Below are positions 55,601 through 63,895 of a stretch of 64,000 nucleotides of DNA, one piece after another; within the stretch, counting starts at the first letter, position 1; each line of letters starts with the position of its first letter. A program made the position numbers and the translations under genes. Below the pieces are notes generated by a model. That model was given only the letters and a program-made list of their open reading frames with translations, was not told the origin of the DNA and searched no databases. Origin of the DNA: Thauera carbonicopians (GTDB taxonomy: Bacteria > Pseudomonadota > Gammaproteobacteria > Burkholderiales > Rhodocyclaceae); assembly GCF_025699485.1 (NCBI RefSeq), contig NZ_JANUXN010000007.1, positions 111,404 to 175,403 of the forward strand, written 5' to 3'.

Positions 55601-58560
55601 TCACCACGTTCCAGTACGATCTGCCGGGGAGGGTGACGAAGTTCTTCTATCCGAGCAATCCGTCGGTCGCGTTTGCCACCAATGTCTATGACACGCTGGG
55701 CCGGGTGCAGATCCAGACCAACGCTGCCGGCAAGCTCTATACTTACTACTTCGCGGGCTCGCGCTCGGAAGAAGTCGGGCCGGGTTCGGTCAGCAAGGTG
55801 TCTTATGTCGATGCCTTTGGCCGGGTGTTGAAGTCGATCGATCCGCTTGGCCGCGTCACCACCAACACCTATGACGGTCAGGGCCGGCTGACACGTAAAG
55901 AGTTTCAGGCTGGCAACGCGCTCGAGTACACCTATGACGACGCGACTTGCGCTGCGGCCGAGAAGCGCTGCACGCACAACGTCAGTCAGGTCAAGCAGTT
56001 GCCCAAGACTGGTTCGACCTTGGCGACGCTGACCAGCAGCTTCACCTACGAAAGCGCCTTCAACAAGGTTGCCACTGCGACCGATGCGCTGGGCAAGGTC
56101 ACGACCTACACCTACACCGCGCAGGGCAACCCGCTCGCGGTCACGGCGCCGGCCGATGCGGCTGGTGTGCAGCCGCAGACCATCTACGGCTACACCGCCT
56201 ACACCGCCAGCGGCTACCCCAGCTTCTACCTGCAGACCTCGCAGACGAGCAAAATCACGGGCAGCAGCACGGTGGTGACGACGACCGCCTACAATGCGGC
56301 CAACAAGTACGTTCCGCAGACGGTGGTGGTCGACTCGGGTACGGGCAAGCTCAACCTTACGACCAGCTTCACCTATGATGCAGTGGGCAACCAGACGCAA
56401 GTCAACGGGCCGCGCACGGACGTCACCGACACCACCACGTATGCCTACGATGGGCAGCGCCGTGTCACGCAGACGACCGACGCACTGGGCAAGAAAACAC
56501 AGTACGCCTTCGACAACGACGGAAGGGTGATCCGCAGTGCGGCACAACTGGGCAGCCAGTGGCTGGTGAGCTGCAACAGCTACACCACGACCGGCAAGCT
56601 GCTCAAGGCCTGGGGTCTGGCGCTCACCGCAGCGGCGACCACGTGCCCGACGGCGGCTTCGCCGGTGGCAGTGACCGACTACGCCTATGATGACCTCGAT
56701 CGCCTGGTCAAGATCACCGAGAACCTGACTTCGGCCCAGGGTGGCAACCGGGTGACCGAGACGGTGTACAACGCCGACGGCAGTGTGAAGAACGTCAAGC
56801 GTGCAGTGGGTTCGGCACTGGCCCAGACCTATGCGGCCTACACCTACAGCGAGAACGGCCTGCTGCGCACGCTGACCGATGCGAAGAACAACCGCACGAC
56901 CTACGAGTACGACGGTCACGAGCGCATGGTCAAGCTGCGCTACCCGCACCCGACGACGCCGAACACCTCGTCGAACAGCGACTACGAGCACTTCAGCTAC
57001 GATGCGGTGGGCAACCTCACCAAGCACCGCAAGCGCAGCGGCCAGAACATCGTGTTCGGCTACGATGACCTGTACCGGGTGATCAGCCGCAGCTATCCGA
57101 ACGTGGTGGACAACCTCGTCTTCAGCTACGACCTGCTGGGCCATCGCACGCAGGCGAAGTTCGCCAACAACAGCCACACCGTGGATTACGTGTGGGATGC
57201 GGCCGGCCGCCTGACCAATACCACCGCCGGTGGCAAGACCCTGGCCTACCAGTACGACCCTGCGGGCAACCGTACGCGCACCATGTGGCCGGACACCAGC
57301 TTCTACGTCACCGCGACTTTCGATGCGCTGAACCGTCCGACGGCAATCAAGGAGCTGGGCAGCACCAACCTGGCCAGCTACGCCTATGACGACCTGTCGC
57401 GTCGCACCACGGTGACACTGGGCAACGGCACCACGACGAGCTACGGTTACGGCGCGCAGGGTTCGATGTCGAGCCTGGCGCACAACCTGACCGGCACGGC
57501 GCAGGATGTCAGTTACAGCTACACCCGCAACCAGGTGCAGGAGTTCGTGGGCCTGAGCTGGACGAACGACCTGTATCAATGGATGGGCTACGCCAACGGC
57601 ACGAAGAACTACACCAGCAACGGGCTGAACCAATACACCGCGGCCGCGGGCTCGACGCTGACCTACGACAACAAGGGCAACCTGGCCGGCGACGGGGTGT
57701 GGACCTACACTTACGACGCGGACAACAAGCTGAAGACGGCCAACAAGAGCGGCTACGCTGCGACGCTGGCCTACGATGCGGAAGGTCGGCTGCGCCGCAC
57801 GACGTTGGCGGGCACGATCACCGACCTGATGTACGACGGTGTGGATCTGGTGGCCGAGTACGACAGCGCGGGTACGTTGCAGCGCCGCTACGTGCATGGT
57901 CCGGGGGTCGATGAGCCGCTGGTGGTGTACGAAGGCGCAGGTACGGGTAGTAAGACGTGGCTGTATGCCGATCACCTGGGCAGCATCGTGGCGGCGGCCA
58001 ATGGCGCGGGCGCGAACACGGCGATCTACAGCTACGGACCGTACGGCGAACCGAATACGACCACCGGGGCGCGTTTCCGCTACACGGGGCAGCAGTACCT
58101 GGGCGGGCTGAACCTGTACTACTACAAGGCGCGGTTCTACTCGCCGGCGATCGGACGCTTCCTGCAGACCGATCCGATCGGCACGGCGGATGATCTGAAC
58201 CTGTATACCTATGTGAAGAATAATCCAGTCAACTGGATTGACCCGACTGGGGAATACTGGTATAGACAGCCTTGGCAAGCGCCTGGCGTTGTTGGTCGGG
58301 AGGAGACTATTGTTCCGCCAGGAGGGGTGATCAGCGATTTCATTGAGCGTTTCGTGCCAGCAGGTTATTCATTTGGTGATCTACATGATAGATTTGTCGA
58401 CGAAGCTCGATCTTTCGGGTTGCCAGATTGGCTTATCAATATTCCGTCAATGCCCCCAATGTATGCAATTGCTGTGGGGACGGAGATTTTGAGAACAGTA
58501 GGCATTCTTGATCAACCAGGATTGCCGCAACAATCTACCGTGAGTATTCCACTTAAATGA
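52672..58560 (+). CDS. Sec-exported Rhs/YD-repeat polymorphic toxin-like protein
   Basis: 1962 residues. Signal peptide (1-28, cleavage after VALA) from ATG 52672 with GGGAGAG upstream. Residues about 135-275 resemble a transglutaminase-like domain (LIYEYVRNNIAYYPTW, FDQATLMVQLLKEAGF, DHVWVKV...FFDPSF), but the position of the catalytic Cys reads GTAFDQA. About 730-800 is a DUF6531-type entry to the Rhs shell (GDPIDMTKGHFVYAHQD, DGPLGKGWTHSL). Many YD repeats follow (to about 1740). The Rhs core ends RFLQTDPIGTADDLNLYTYVKNNPVNWIDPTG, and a 102-residue tip follows. The tip (from 58252) is AT-richer than the core and of unknown activity. No PAAR or VgrG region is present. A candidate immunity gene overlaps the stop. 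Confidence 0.88.
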   Translation: MSERNTGSLCASVLAVVVAGLFSGVALAEGNIQFGQGMPAVVELPQLQAVTARTAKGGAQRERIEHSPGVNRAILAPVTPEESEQAIQARELPAELNQGAAFEGAPVMSAMRVAGDTAPTGPASIAELARALKNDPGLIYEYVRNNIAYYPTWGIQKGAIGALLDNQGTAFDQATLMVQLLKEAGFTASHVRGRINLTAAQVQDWLGVSTSNVCAVLNLFGNAQIPVASVTATAAGSCPGSTAALHSMKVDHVWVKVNIGGTNYFFDPSFKSHVHKTGINVATVSGYNASSYLTSAKSGATVNANYVQGINRTNIRNNLASYSNTLATYLRTNLPAGTLDDVIGGKTVAPHTGGALRQTTLPYQDTSVALTEWVNIPANYSPTLRVRYQGIDKTYTSDVIYGKRLTITYNGSNQPVLMLDGVVQATGTAVTPSTVGTVTFHVKHGAYASTFVNQDCTSELCTTSLPVITQQIVAGGTYLIGNGWGPAGRGLVERYRGQLDTAKAAGGADVSEAVLGSSLAVLSATWIAQRNHSDYITDRLANTNTLFHHQIGIAGYRTAPYVDLPGNVVSNISQSADVAKERAVFYSSAMHSSILESTAVQQTAGVSAVSTVKLIDMAVAGNERIYNATSANYATAVQPNLVSCSSSLATFQAEISKGGRLILPARCNLTENSWSGVGYFTINSTDMGIGSIISGGFAGGFSTNLQAQNQFVSNTLSLSLSQNLATQMTGSYFGDPIDMTKGHFVYAHQDIQTGVGDFPLSLGVQKLYSSGARTQDGPLGKGWTHSLAATVRMGSDGFQGMGEDSALDAVPTLVEKLVSLDLLSDAAKPLDKMVIATVGQRWFGDQLIDNTVVVAQGLNSEVFVKLPDGNYNPPPGNSARLTKQGDGTYQYETVNRAKLAFNSAGKLATYTHPSGVQAKFTYSGANLTQVANSLGRVLSFTYTGGRISGVSDGTRSIGYGYDSSGNLVSSTDATAKVTTFQYDLPGRVTKFFYPSNPSVAFATNVYDTLGRVQIQTNAAGKLYTYYFAGSRSEEVGPGSVSKVSYVDAFGRVLKSIDPLGRVTTNTYDGQGRLTRKEFQAGNALEYTYDDATCAAAEKRCTHNVSQVKQLPKTGSTLATLTSSFTYESAFNKVATATDALGKVTTYTYTAQGNPLAVTAPADAAGVQPQTIYGYTAYTASGYPSFYLQTSQTSKITGSSTVVTTTAYNAANKYVPQTVVVDSGTGKLNLTTSFTYDAVGNQTQVNGPRTDVTDTTTYAYDGQRRVTQTTDALGKKTQYAFDNDGRVIRSAAQLGSQWLVSCNSYTTTGKLLKAWGLALTAAATTCPTAASPVAVTDYAYDDLDRLVKITENLTSAQGGNRVTETVYNADGSVKNVKRAVGSALAQTYAAYTYSENGLLRTLTDAKNNRTTYEYDGHERMVKLRYPHPTTPNTSSNSDYEHFSYDAVGNLTKHRKRSGQNIVFGYDDLYRVISRSYPNVVDNLVFSYDLLGHRTQAKFANNSHTVDYVWDAAGRLTNTTAGGKTLAYQYDPAGNRTRTMWPDTSFYVTATFDALNRPTAIKELGSTNLASYAYDDLSRRTTVTLGNGTTTSYGYGAQGSMSSLAHNLTGTAQDVSYSYTRNQVQEFVGLSWTNDLYQWMGYANGTKNYTSNGLNQYTAAAGSTLTYDNKGNLAGDGVWTYTYDADNKLKTANKSGYAATLAYDAEGRLRRTTLAGTITDLMYDGVDLVAEYDSAGTLQRRYVHGPGVDEPLVVYEGAGTGSKTWLYADHLGSIVAAANGAGANTAIYSYGPYGEPNTTTGARFRYTGQQYLGGLNLYYYKARFYSPAIGRFLQTDPIGTADDLNLYTYVKNNPVNWIDPTGEYWYRQPWQAPGVVGREETIVPPGGVISDFIERFVPAGYSFGDLHDRFVDEARSFGLPDWLINIPSMPPMYAIAVGTEILRTVGILDQPGLPQQSTVSIPLK
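57499..58206 (+). repeat. Rhs core duplication, copy 1 (inside the intact rhs gene)
   Basis: Nearly identical to 59182-59880 at the DNA level. Offset is 1683 bases at the left end and 1674 at the right end, because copy 2 lacks 9 bases around VDEPLVVYEGAG. Similarity ends at LNLY, where the tips begin to differ. Confidence 0.93.
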
Positions 58561-59012
58561 TTTGGTTAAAGTTTAAAGGAGGAGTGAAAATTATCTTCCT
58601 TTTTACGATAATGCTTCTTATCGGCATGGGTGGCTGTCAGTTTGCTCATGCCGATCAAAAGCCAGATATAGGGGGTAAATATGAAATAAAAAAAAATGTT
58701 TACTTAATGGTTGTATATAAGGATCCTAGAAATAAGAAAATTAGTAAAAATACAGCTACTGGGTATCTGCATTCCGTTGAGTATGCGCATAAATCCGATG
58801 TGGCATACCAAAAAATGGTTCCAGCGGGAACAGTTATGGTTGTTCTAGGAACTGCCCCAAAAGTTTGGCGTCTTCCCTGGCTGGCTGACAGATATTTTGT
58901 TCGATTGAATCCAGATTATTCAGAAGATCTGGATGTGATTCTCTCTCTTGATCGGGGGATGGACGGAAACTTAGGTGGTCTGAATTCAGATATATTTTCC
59001 AGATTGGAATGA
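58557..59012 (+). CDS. small lipoprotein, candidate immunity protein of the Rhs tip
   Basis: 151 residues from ATG 58557, which overlaps the rhs stop (ATGA). A GTG at 58584 is an alternative but sits only one or two bases after AAAGGAGGA. A hydrophobic start ends in IGMGGC (C27), a plausible lipobox, so the mature protein would be membrane-anchored outside the cytoplasm. The body (YLMVVYKDPRNKKISKNTATGYLHS, PAGTVMVVLGTAPKVWRLPWLADRYFVRL) matches no family I know. It is clearly AT-rich, unlike the housekeeping genes. Position and composition are those of an immunity gene in an Rhs tip cassette; the function is inferred. Confidence 0.6.
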   Translation: MIWLKFKGGVKIIFLFTIMLLIGMGGCQFAHADQKPDIGGKYEIKKNVYLMVVYKDPRNKKISKNTATGYLHSVEYAHKSDVAYQKMVPAGTVMVVLGTAPKVWRLPWLADRYFVRLNPDYSEDLDVILSLDRGMDGNLGGLNSDIFSRLE

Positions 59013-59045
59013 CTAATGGGCACCTTATTGATGATTCTGAATTGC

Positions 59046-59080
59046 CGCGAGAGCGGGGTGCCCTCTCTCGCGCTTCATTG
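59046..59080 (+). terminator. possible terminator after the candidate immunity gene
   Basis: 8-bp perfect stem CGCGAGAG/CTCTCGCG (59046-59072) followed by CTTCATTGCTTT. The T-run is interrupted. Confidence 0.45.
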
Positions 59081-59181
59081 CTTTGAGTTCTTGCCTATGA
59101 GGGTCCGTACAACTTGTGAATGCGGTGACCTTCAGCAATAGCCTGCTGAGCTAGCGTGCGTAGGCGAGATACGTCGATAGT

Positions 59182-60064
59182 GCGCAGGACGTCAGTTACA
59201 GCTACACCCGCAACCAGGTGCAGGAGTTCGCGGGCCTGAGCTGGACGAACGACCTGTATCAATGGATGGGCTACGCCAACGGCACGAAGAACTACACCAG
59301 CAACGGGCTGAACCAATACACCGCGGCCGCGGGCTCGACGCTGACCTACGACAACAAGGGCAACCTGGCCGGCGACGGGGTGTGGACCTACACTTACGAC
59401 GCGGACAACAAGCTGAAGACGGCCAACAAGAGCGGCTACGCTGCGACGCTGGCCTACGATGCGGAAGGTCGGCTGCGCCGCACGACGTTGGCGGGCACGA
59501 TCACCGACCTGATGTACGACGATGTGGATCTGGTGGCCGAGTACGACAGCGCGGGTACGCTGCTGCGGCGCTACGTGCATGGCCCCGGGGTGGACGTGTG
59601 GTACGAGGGCGCGATGACGACGAACAAGACGTGGCTGTATGCCGATCACCTGGGCAGCGTCATCGGCACGGCCAACAGCGCGGGCACGAGTACGGCGACC
59701 TACAGCTACGGACCGTACGGCGAGCCGAATACGACCACCGGGGTGCGCTTCCGCCACACGGGACAGCAATTTCTGGGCGGGCTGAACCTGTATTACTACA
59801 AGGCGCGGTTCTACTCGTCGGCGATTGGACGCTTCCTGCAGACCGATCCGATCGGCACCGCGGATGATCTGAACCTGTATGTCTACGTGGGCATACAGCC
59901 CGATCAACGCAATCGATCCAACCGGTTTGCTCGATGTAATTTACTCAGCCGGTCCTTTTAGCGAGAGCAACCCCATTCGAAGAAATCACCATCAGCCTGG
60001 CACGAACTACTTTATCTCCGATGAGAATGGTGTAGCGTACCCGATGCCCCCGGGGTCAGAATAG
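59182..60064 (+). pseudogene. displaced Rhs core with alternative tip (orphan rhs-CT), frameshifted and truncated
   Basis: Second copy of the Rhs core (from AQDVSYSYTRNQVQEFAGLSW to RFLQTDPIGTADDLNLYVYV) without the N-terminal shell; it has no start region of its own. Near 59893 the frame breaks: VYVG continues as YSPINAIDPTGLLDVIYSAG only one base out of frame. The alternative tip (LLDVIYSAGPFSESNPIRR...) differs completely from the tip of the intact gene. It ends at a TAG that lies exactly at the IS3-type end (60062-60064), so the tip is cut. This is the expected remnant of tip replacement by recombination. Confidence 0.85.
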
Positions 60065-60246
60065 TTGTCGCCTCGATAGAATCTGAATCAGTGGGGCGAT
60101 AACGGAAGAACGAAGTGGCCAGGTACGGACAAGCATTCAAGGACAAGGCGGTGGCGAGGTTGTTGCCGCCGGAGAGCGCATCGGTGGAAGGGGTTTCCCG
60201 AGCGCTGAGCATTTCTGTCGCTACGCTGGAGCGATGGCGCGCAGAT

Positions 60247-60286
60247 GCGCTGTCCAGACCCGCTCGCGAGCGGGTCTGGACAGCGC
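60247..60286. repeat. 40-base perfect palindrome inside IS orfA
   Basis: Two 20-base arms (60247-60266 and 60267-60286) are exact reverse complements with no spacer. The transcript could fold a very stable hairpin. It is within coding sequence (ALSRPARERVWTA) and has no T-run. Confidence 0.9.
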
Positions 60287-60540
60287 CGGCCCGATTCGAA
60301 GCGGTGCTCGGCGATGGACGAGGCCAGCAAGGGCGCCTGGTGCCGTGAGAACGGCGTATATCCGCAAGAGCTGGAGCAGTGGCGTATGGTGGCTACGCAG
60401 GCGCTCGCCGACCCCGAGGACACGGCTCGGGTCAGCCACCGTGAGAAGAAGGCTGATCGGCGGCGCATCAAGGAACTCGAGCGCGATCTACGGCGCAAGG
60501 AAAAGGCGCTGGCTGAAGCGGCGGCCCTGCTGGTGCTGTC

Positions 60541-60547
60541 AAAAAAG
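60541..60547 (+). promoter_or_regulatory. programmed -1 frameshift site of the IS3 transposase
   Basis: AAAAAAG read as A AAA AAG in the orfA frame. Slipping back one base enters the orfB frame, which is open from here to the orfB ATG at 60589. This is the standard way IS3 elements make the OrfAB transposase. Confidence 0.8.
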
Positions 60548-60588
60548 CTCGAGGCGATCTTTCCGAAGGACAAGGACGACGAGGATGC

Positions 60589-61682
60589 ATGATCGGCCTG
60601 GAAGATCGCCAAACCCGGGTCCGTGATATCGAGACCGCCCATGCGGCCGGTGCGCGCTGGGGGCCGGCCTGCGAGGTGGCGGGCACGGTGCGAACGCTGC
60701 AGCGCTGGAAGGCTGACTGCGGTTTGCAGATCGGTGACCGACGCCCGCTGATCGAGCGTGCCGCGCCGTCGCATGCGCTCACTGACGAGGAGCGTAGCCG
60801 GATTCTGGCGGTCGCGAACGAACCGCGTTTCGCTGCTTTGCCGCCGTCCAGAATCGTTCCGGCGCTGGCTGACGAAGGCGTATATATCGCGAGCGAATCG
60901 AGTTTTCAGCGCGTGTTGCGAGTTCATGGCCAGAACCGCCACCGCGGCCGCAGCCGTGCTCCTCAGCCCGCGCGCGCGCCCGGCACGCATGTGGCTACAG
61001 CGCCCGGTCAGGTGTGGTGCTGGGATATGACCTATCTGTCCGCGCAGGTCCAGGGGCGCTGGTTCTACCTCTACCTCTACCTGATCCTGGACCTGTACAG
61101 CCGCAAGATCGTCGGTTGGGAGATTCATGACGAGGACGATGCCGATCACGCTGTGCATCTGCTCAAGCGAACAGCATTGGCGGAAAACATTCATGCCATG
61201 CCGACCAAACCGGTCCTGCACGGCGACAACGGCAGCACGCTCAAAGCCACGACGGTACTGGCCATGCTGCACTGGTTGGGGGTCAAACCCTCGTACTCGC
61301 GCCCGCGTGTCTCGGACGACAACGCCTTCGTCGAATCGCTGTTCAAAACGGCGAAGTGCCGCCCCGAATTCCCGGGGCGTGGCTTCGGTAGCCTTGATGA
61401 AGCTCGGGATTGGGGCCACGCATTTGTGCGCTGGTACAACTTCGAACACCGCCACAGCGGTATCCGCTATGTCACCCCCGCGCAGCGCCACGCTGGCGAG
61501 GACGCGGTGCTGCTGAGCGCGCGTCTCAGACGTATCTCCAGGCGCGCGAACGCCATCCGGCACGTTGGGCGGGTCGTACGCGCAATTGGTCGCCGATCAG
61601 CGTCGTCACGCTCAATCCCGAGCGCCAGAGCGTCATCGAGGCCGCGACGCATGCTGAAGACAAAACGCGGTTGGTTGCATGA
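60589..61682 (+). pseudogene. IS3-family transposase OrfB, frameshifted near the C-terminus
   Basis: rve-type integrase core with the DDE residues visible: Asp in VWCWDMTYLS, Asp in VLHGDNGST and Glu in NAFVESLFK. The HRHSGIRYVTPAQRH segment is typical. At about 61530 the frame shifts: the natural ending YLQARERHPARWAGRTRNWSPISVVTLNPERQ is found in another frame, so the in-frame product carries an aberrant tail. The start ATG overlaps the orfA stop (ATGA). Confidence 0.85.
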
Positions 61683-61697
61683 ATCAGGCGACAACTA

Positions 61698-62185
61698 CCT
61701 TGACTCGCTCCGGCTGGCTCAAGCATATCGATAAGGCTAGGCTTGCCCATGCTCGCCCAGTGCAGTACATAATTCGATTTGCCTTCAAGCTCCGGGGTGC
61801 GTATCGCTGAAACGAATGGTGTTATACCGATTCCGCCTGCAATGAAGATATTCATCGCTTCTGTCGAAAAATCCAAGCCGCTACGTGGAACGGAAACTCT
61901 GATCACTTGGCCTTTGCACAGTTGATCATGAATATAGATTGAGCCCCCGCGGCCTGTCGCTTCTCGCTTGACTGCCACGACGTAGCGTCGGCAGTCGGCT
62001 GGGTTGTTACACAGCGAATAGGTGCGAACCAGCCCTTTTTTGAGATGTAAATCGATGTGCGCTCCAGGTCTGAATGCCGGCAGTCGCCAGTGATCCTGAT
62101 CCACCAGGGTCAGCCGTTTGACGCCAGGCAGTGGTTCATCGATCTGTTCGACAACGAGTTGGAGATGTTTGATTGCTTGTGCCAT
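61698..62185 (-). pseudogene. phthalate dioxygenase reductase-like oxidoreductase, C-terminus removed by IS
   Basis: About 163 residues remain. The FAD/FMN-binding part shows FRPGAHIDLHLKKGLVRTYSLCNN (RxYS flavin motif) and the NAD-binding part FIAGGIGITPFVSAI. Full-length relatives (VanB/phthalate dioxygenase reductase type) continue to a plant-type 2Fe-2S domain, which is missing because the IS end falls here. ATG 62185 has GGAG 8 bases upstream and follows the MOSC stop by one base, so the two formed an operon. Confidence 0.8.
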
Positions 62186-62186
62186 G

Positions 62187-62712
62187 TCATGCTCCGCGTA
62201 CAACATCACCCAGGCGAATTACGCCGCCCTTCAGAATCCGGCAATTCAACTCAGCCCGATTGATCAGCGAATCGAAAACCGGTTTTCCTAGAATCTCCTC
62301 GAGGTGACGGCATGGCGTAGATAGTCGCGTGGCTTCGAGTAAAGCTTCGCCTACCCAATTGGCGGCCAACCAAATGGTTGAGCGAGACCCCTTGAACGGT
62401 GACGTTACGCCGGTGCTCCTCCGGCAGAAGCTGGATCTTTGCATCACGAGCTAAGGCTTCCAAAGTCTCGATCTCGAACAAGGTGATTTGGCGGCCTTCT
62501 TCGGGTTTGTGTGAGTAGAAGCCACTTTCCTGATCGATCATATAATGATCGCCTTGGATGCCTCTTCCTGTGATCAGAGTGAGTTCATCGAAGGCTTCCA
62601 TTGGAAGAAAAGTTCGTGGCGTGATGTGCAGATGACGCACTACTCCCTTCCAGCGGATTGTTGATGCCTGTTGATGGGCGGAATCGTTGTCGATGGCTTT
62701 GGTAGCGGGCAT
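62187..62712 (-). pseudogene. MOSC-domain protein, frameshifted
   Basis: First part (62712 to about 62350): GVVRHLHITPRTFLPMEAFDELTLITGRGIQGDHY and EEHRRNVTVQGVSLNHLVGRQ, typical of MOSC proteins that bind molybdenum-cofactor-type sulfur. The rest, VGEALLEATRLSTPCRHLEEILG (with the expected Cys) through RILKGGVIRLGDVV, lies in another frame. A one-base insertion near 62355 explains the break. MOSC plus a flavin reductase suggests a former oxidoreductase pair. Confidence 0.78.
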
Positions 62713-63238
62713 AGTGCTCCTCCTAATTAGCGCTAATCATTGGGTAGGGGCAGGATCCAATGGCATGGATGATTGGCTGTCGATGCCGAGAAATTTAAAG
62801 AAAAAACTCATCTAATTGATGTGCACATTCTTAAAAGTTCAGCGATGTCACCGTTTCTGATATATCTAGAACCGCGAGTCTCTCGTGCTGGGCTGAAGTT
62901 CTGACAATAAGCAATCATGCATGAATCTCCGATGGCGTATTATTTATGATCAAATTTCCGGAAATTGTCTCAAATTCTATAGTGATGATCATGTAAATGC
63001 TATGAACTGGATCTCATAACAGATATTTTTTTAACTCCGTGATCGCCAGGTAAACGACGGCACAGGTGCTATCTCTGAACAAAGGCAGGGCGAGAGCGCG
63101 CATTGCGAATCGAGGAGAATTCGATGTGCAACGTGTAGAAGGATTTCATTGATATTGAGGTTGGTTCGGGGCTGAAGATCGAAATCCCCTTTGGCTGCAG
63201 AAATTATATGAGTCTAAGAAACTATAACGAAATGACTT
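62713..63238. other. AT-rich intergenic region without a recognisable gene
   Basis: 526 bases, clearly AT-richer than the core genome. Two short perfect palindromes were seen: ATTAGCGCTAAT at 62726-62737, just upstream of the MOSC start (operator-like), and AATTTCCGGAAATT at 62953-62966. No tRNA, repeat array or convincing protein. Confidence 0.5.
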
Positions 63239-63895
63239 TTACGCCTTGCGCAAGTTTCTGCCGAAAATGATGCAGCAGGCGACCTCGAGAAAGGCTTCAT
63301 GAATGATTGCGAGCCGCTCAAAGCGGACGCTCAATCGCCGAAAGTTGTGCAGCTATCCCAGGGTTCGCTCTACGACCCAGCGGGCCGCGAATCTGCGGGG
63401 TGGCTTCGACCAAGGGAGCAACTTTGTGATGTCGTTGCGGTTGGCTCCGGTGGGGATCATCGCAAGCGAGATACGTTGTGCTTCGATGATGAGAAGATAC
63501 TGGGAGTCTGGGCGAGCGCGATCAGTGGGATTCGGCTCTGTTTGTGACCAGATCCCACTGCTCGGATGGACGAAGAATCGACGATGGTACGAGGCCAATC
63601 GATGCAGCCCGGTTGCACGAAGCTGGGCAAGCAGCACTTCGTGCAGGCGATCCCATACCCCTGCTTCCTGCCATGCTCGCAGTCATCGTCAGCAACTCAT
63701 GTCCGAGCCGCAGCCCATTTTCTTGGGCAGGATTTCCTACGGGAAACCCGACTGAAACACGAAGCGGATGCCCGTCAGCAGCTTGCGATCGTCCAGAGGC
63801 TTGCGACCCGGATACGGTTCCTGACGCGGTTTCGGCGGTGGCGGCAACTGTTCGATCAGTGTCCATAGATCGTCATCTAATATCGGTTTCGCCAT
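63239..63895 (-). pseudogene. IS5-type transposase remnant
   Basis: Fragments of one transposase are found on the minus strand: MAKPILDDDLWTLIEQLPPPPKPRQEPYPGRKPLDDRKLLTGI at the start (63895), then an in-frame TAG. Next come WDRLHEVLLAQLRA, DSSSIR-like and NPTDRARPDSQ pieces with frameshifts, ISLAMIPTGANRNDITKLLP, and a jump to RWVVERTLG followed by another TAG. The end is LHNFRRLSVRFERLAIIHEAFLEVACCIIFGRNLRKA (stop 63239-63241). The central DDE region between LLP and VVERT is missing. Confidence 0.82.

Larger units (their letters stand above)
60115..60592 (+). pseudogene. IS3-family transposase OrfA, frameshifted
   Basis: N-terminal helix-turn-helix part MARYGQAFKDKAVARLLPPESASVEGVSRALSISVATLERWR is read in one frame to about 60312; MDEASKGAWCRENGVYPQELEQWR through KKLEAIFPKDKDDEDA continues one base out of phase. 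Joined, they give a normal OrfA with a C-terminal leucine-zipper-like helix (RRRIKELERDLRRKEKALAEAAALLVL). A perfect 40-base palindrome lies in the coding part (60247-60286). Confidence 0.82.
60062..61697 (+). mobile_element. IS3-family insertion sequence (decayed)
   Basis: About 1.64 kb. Terminal inverted repeat TAGTTGTCGCCT (60062-60073) matches AGGCGACAACTA (61686-61697); the exact tip base is uncertain and no target duplication is evident. Two overlapping frames, orfA and orfB, with the IS3-type A AAA AAG slippery site between them. Both frames carry extra frameshifts, so it is probably inactive. It interrupts the orphan rhs tip on the left and an oxidoreductase gene on the right. Confidence 0.85.

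Noticed and set aside
55380..57800. Repeated motifs that could suggest a CRISPR or tandem DNA array
   Set aside because: The repeats are degenerate YD codon repeats within one reading frame, not direct DNA repeats with unique spacers.
54394..58278. 1294-codon open frame antisense to the rhs gene
   Set aside because: It mirrors the codon pattern of the plus-strand YD repeats, has no recognisable domain, signal or ribosome site; high-GC repeats often leave the opposite strand open.
60247..60286. 40-base palindrome as a rho-independent terminator
   Set aside because: It is inside coding sequence, has no loop and no following T-run.
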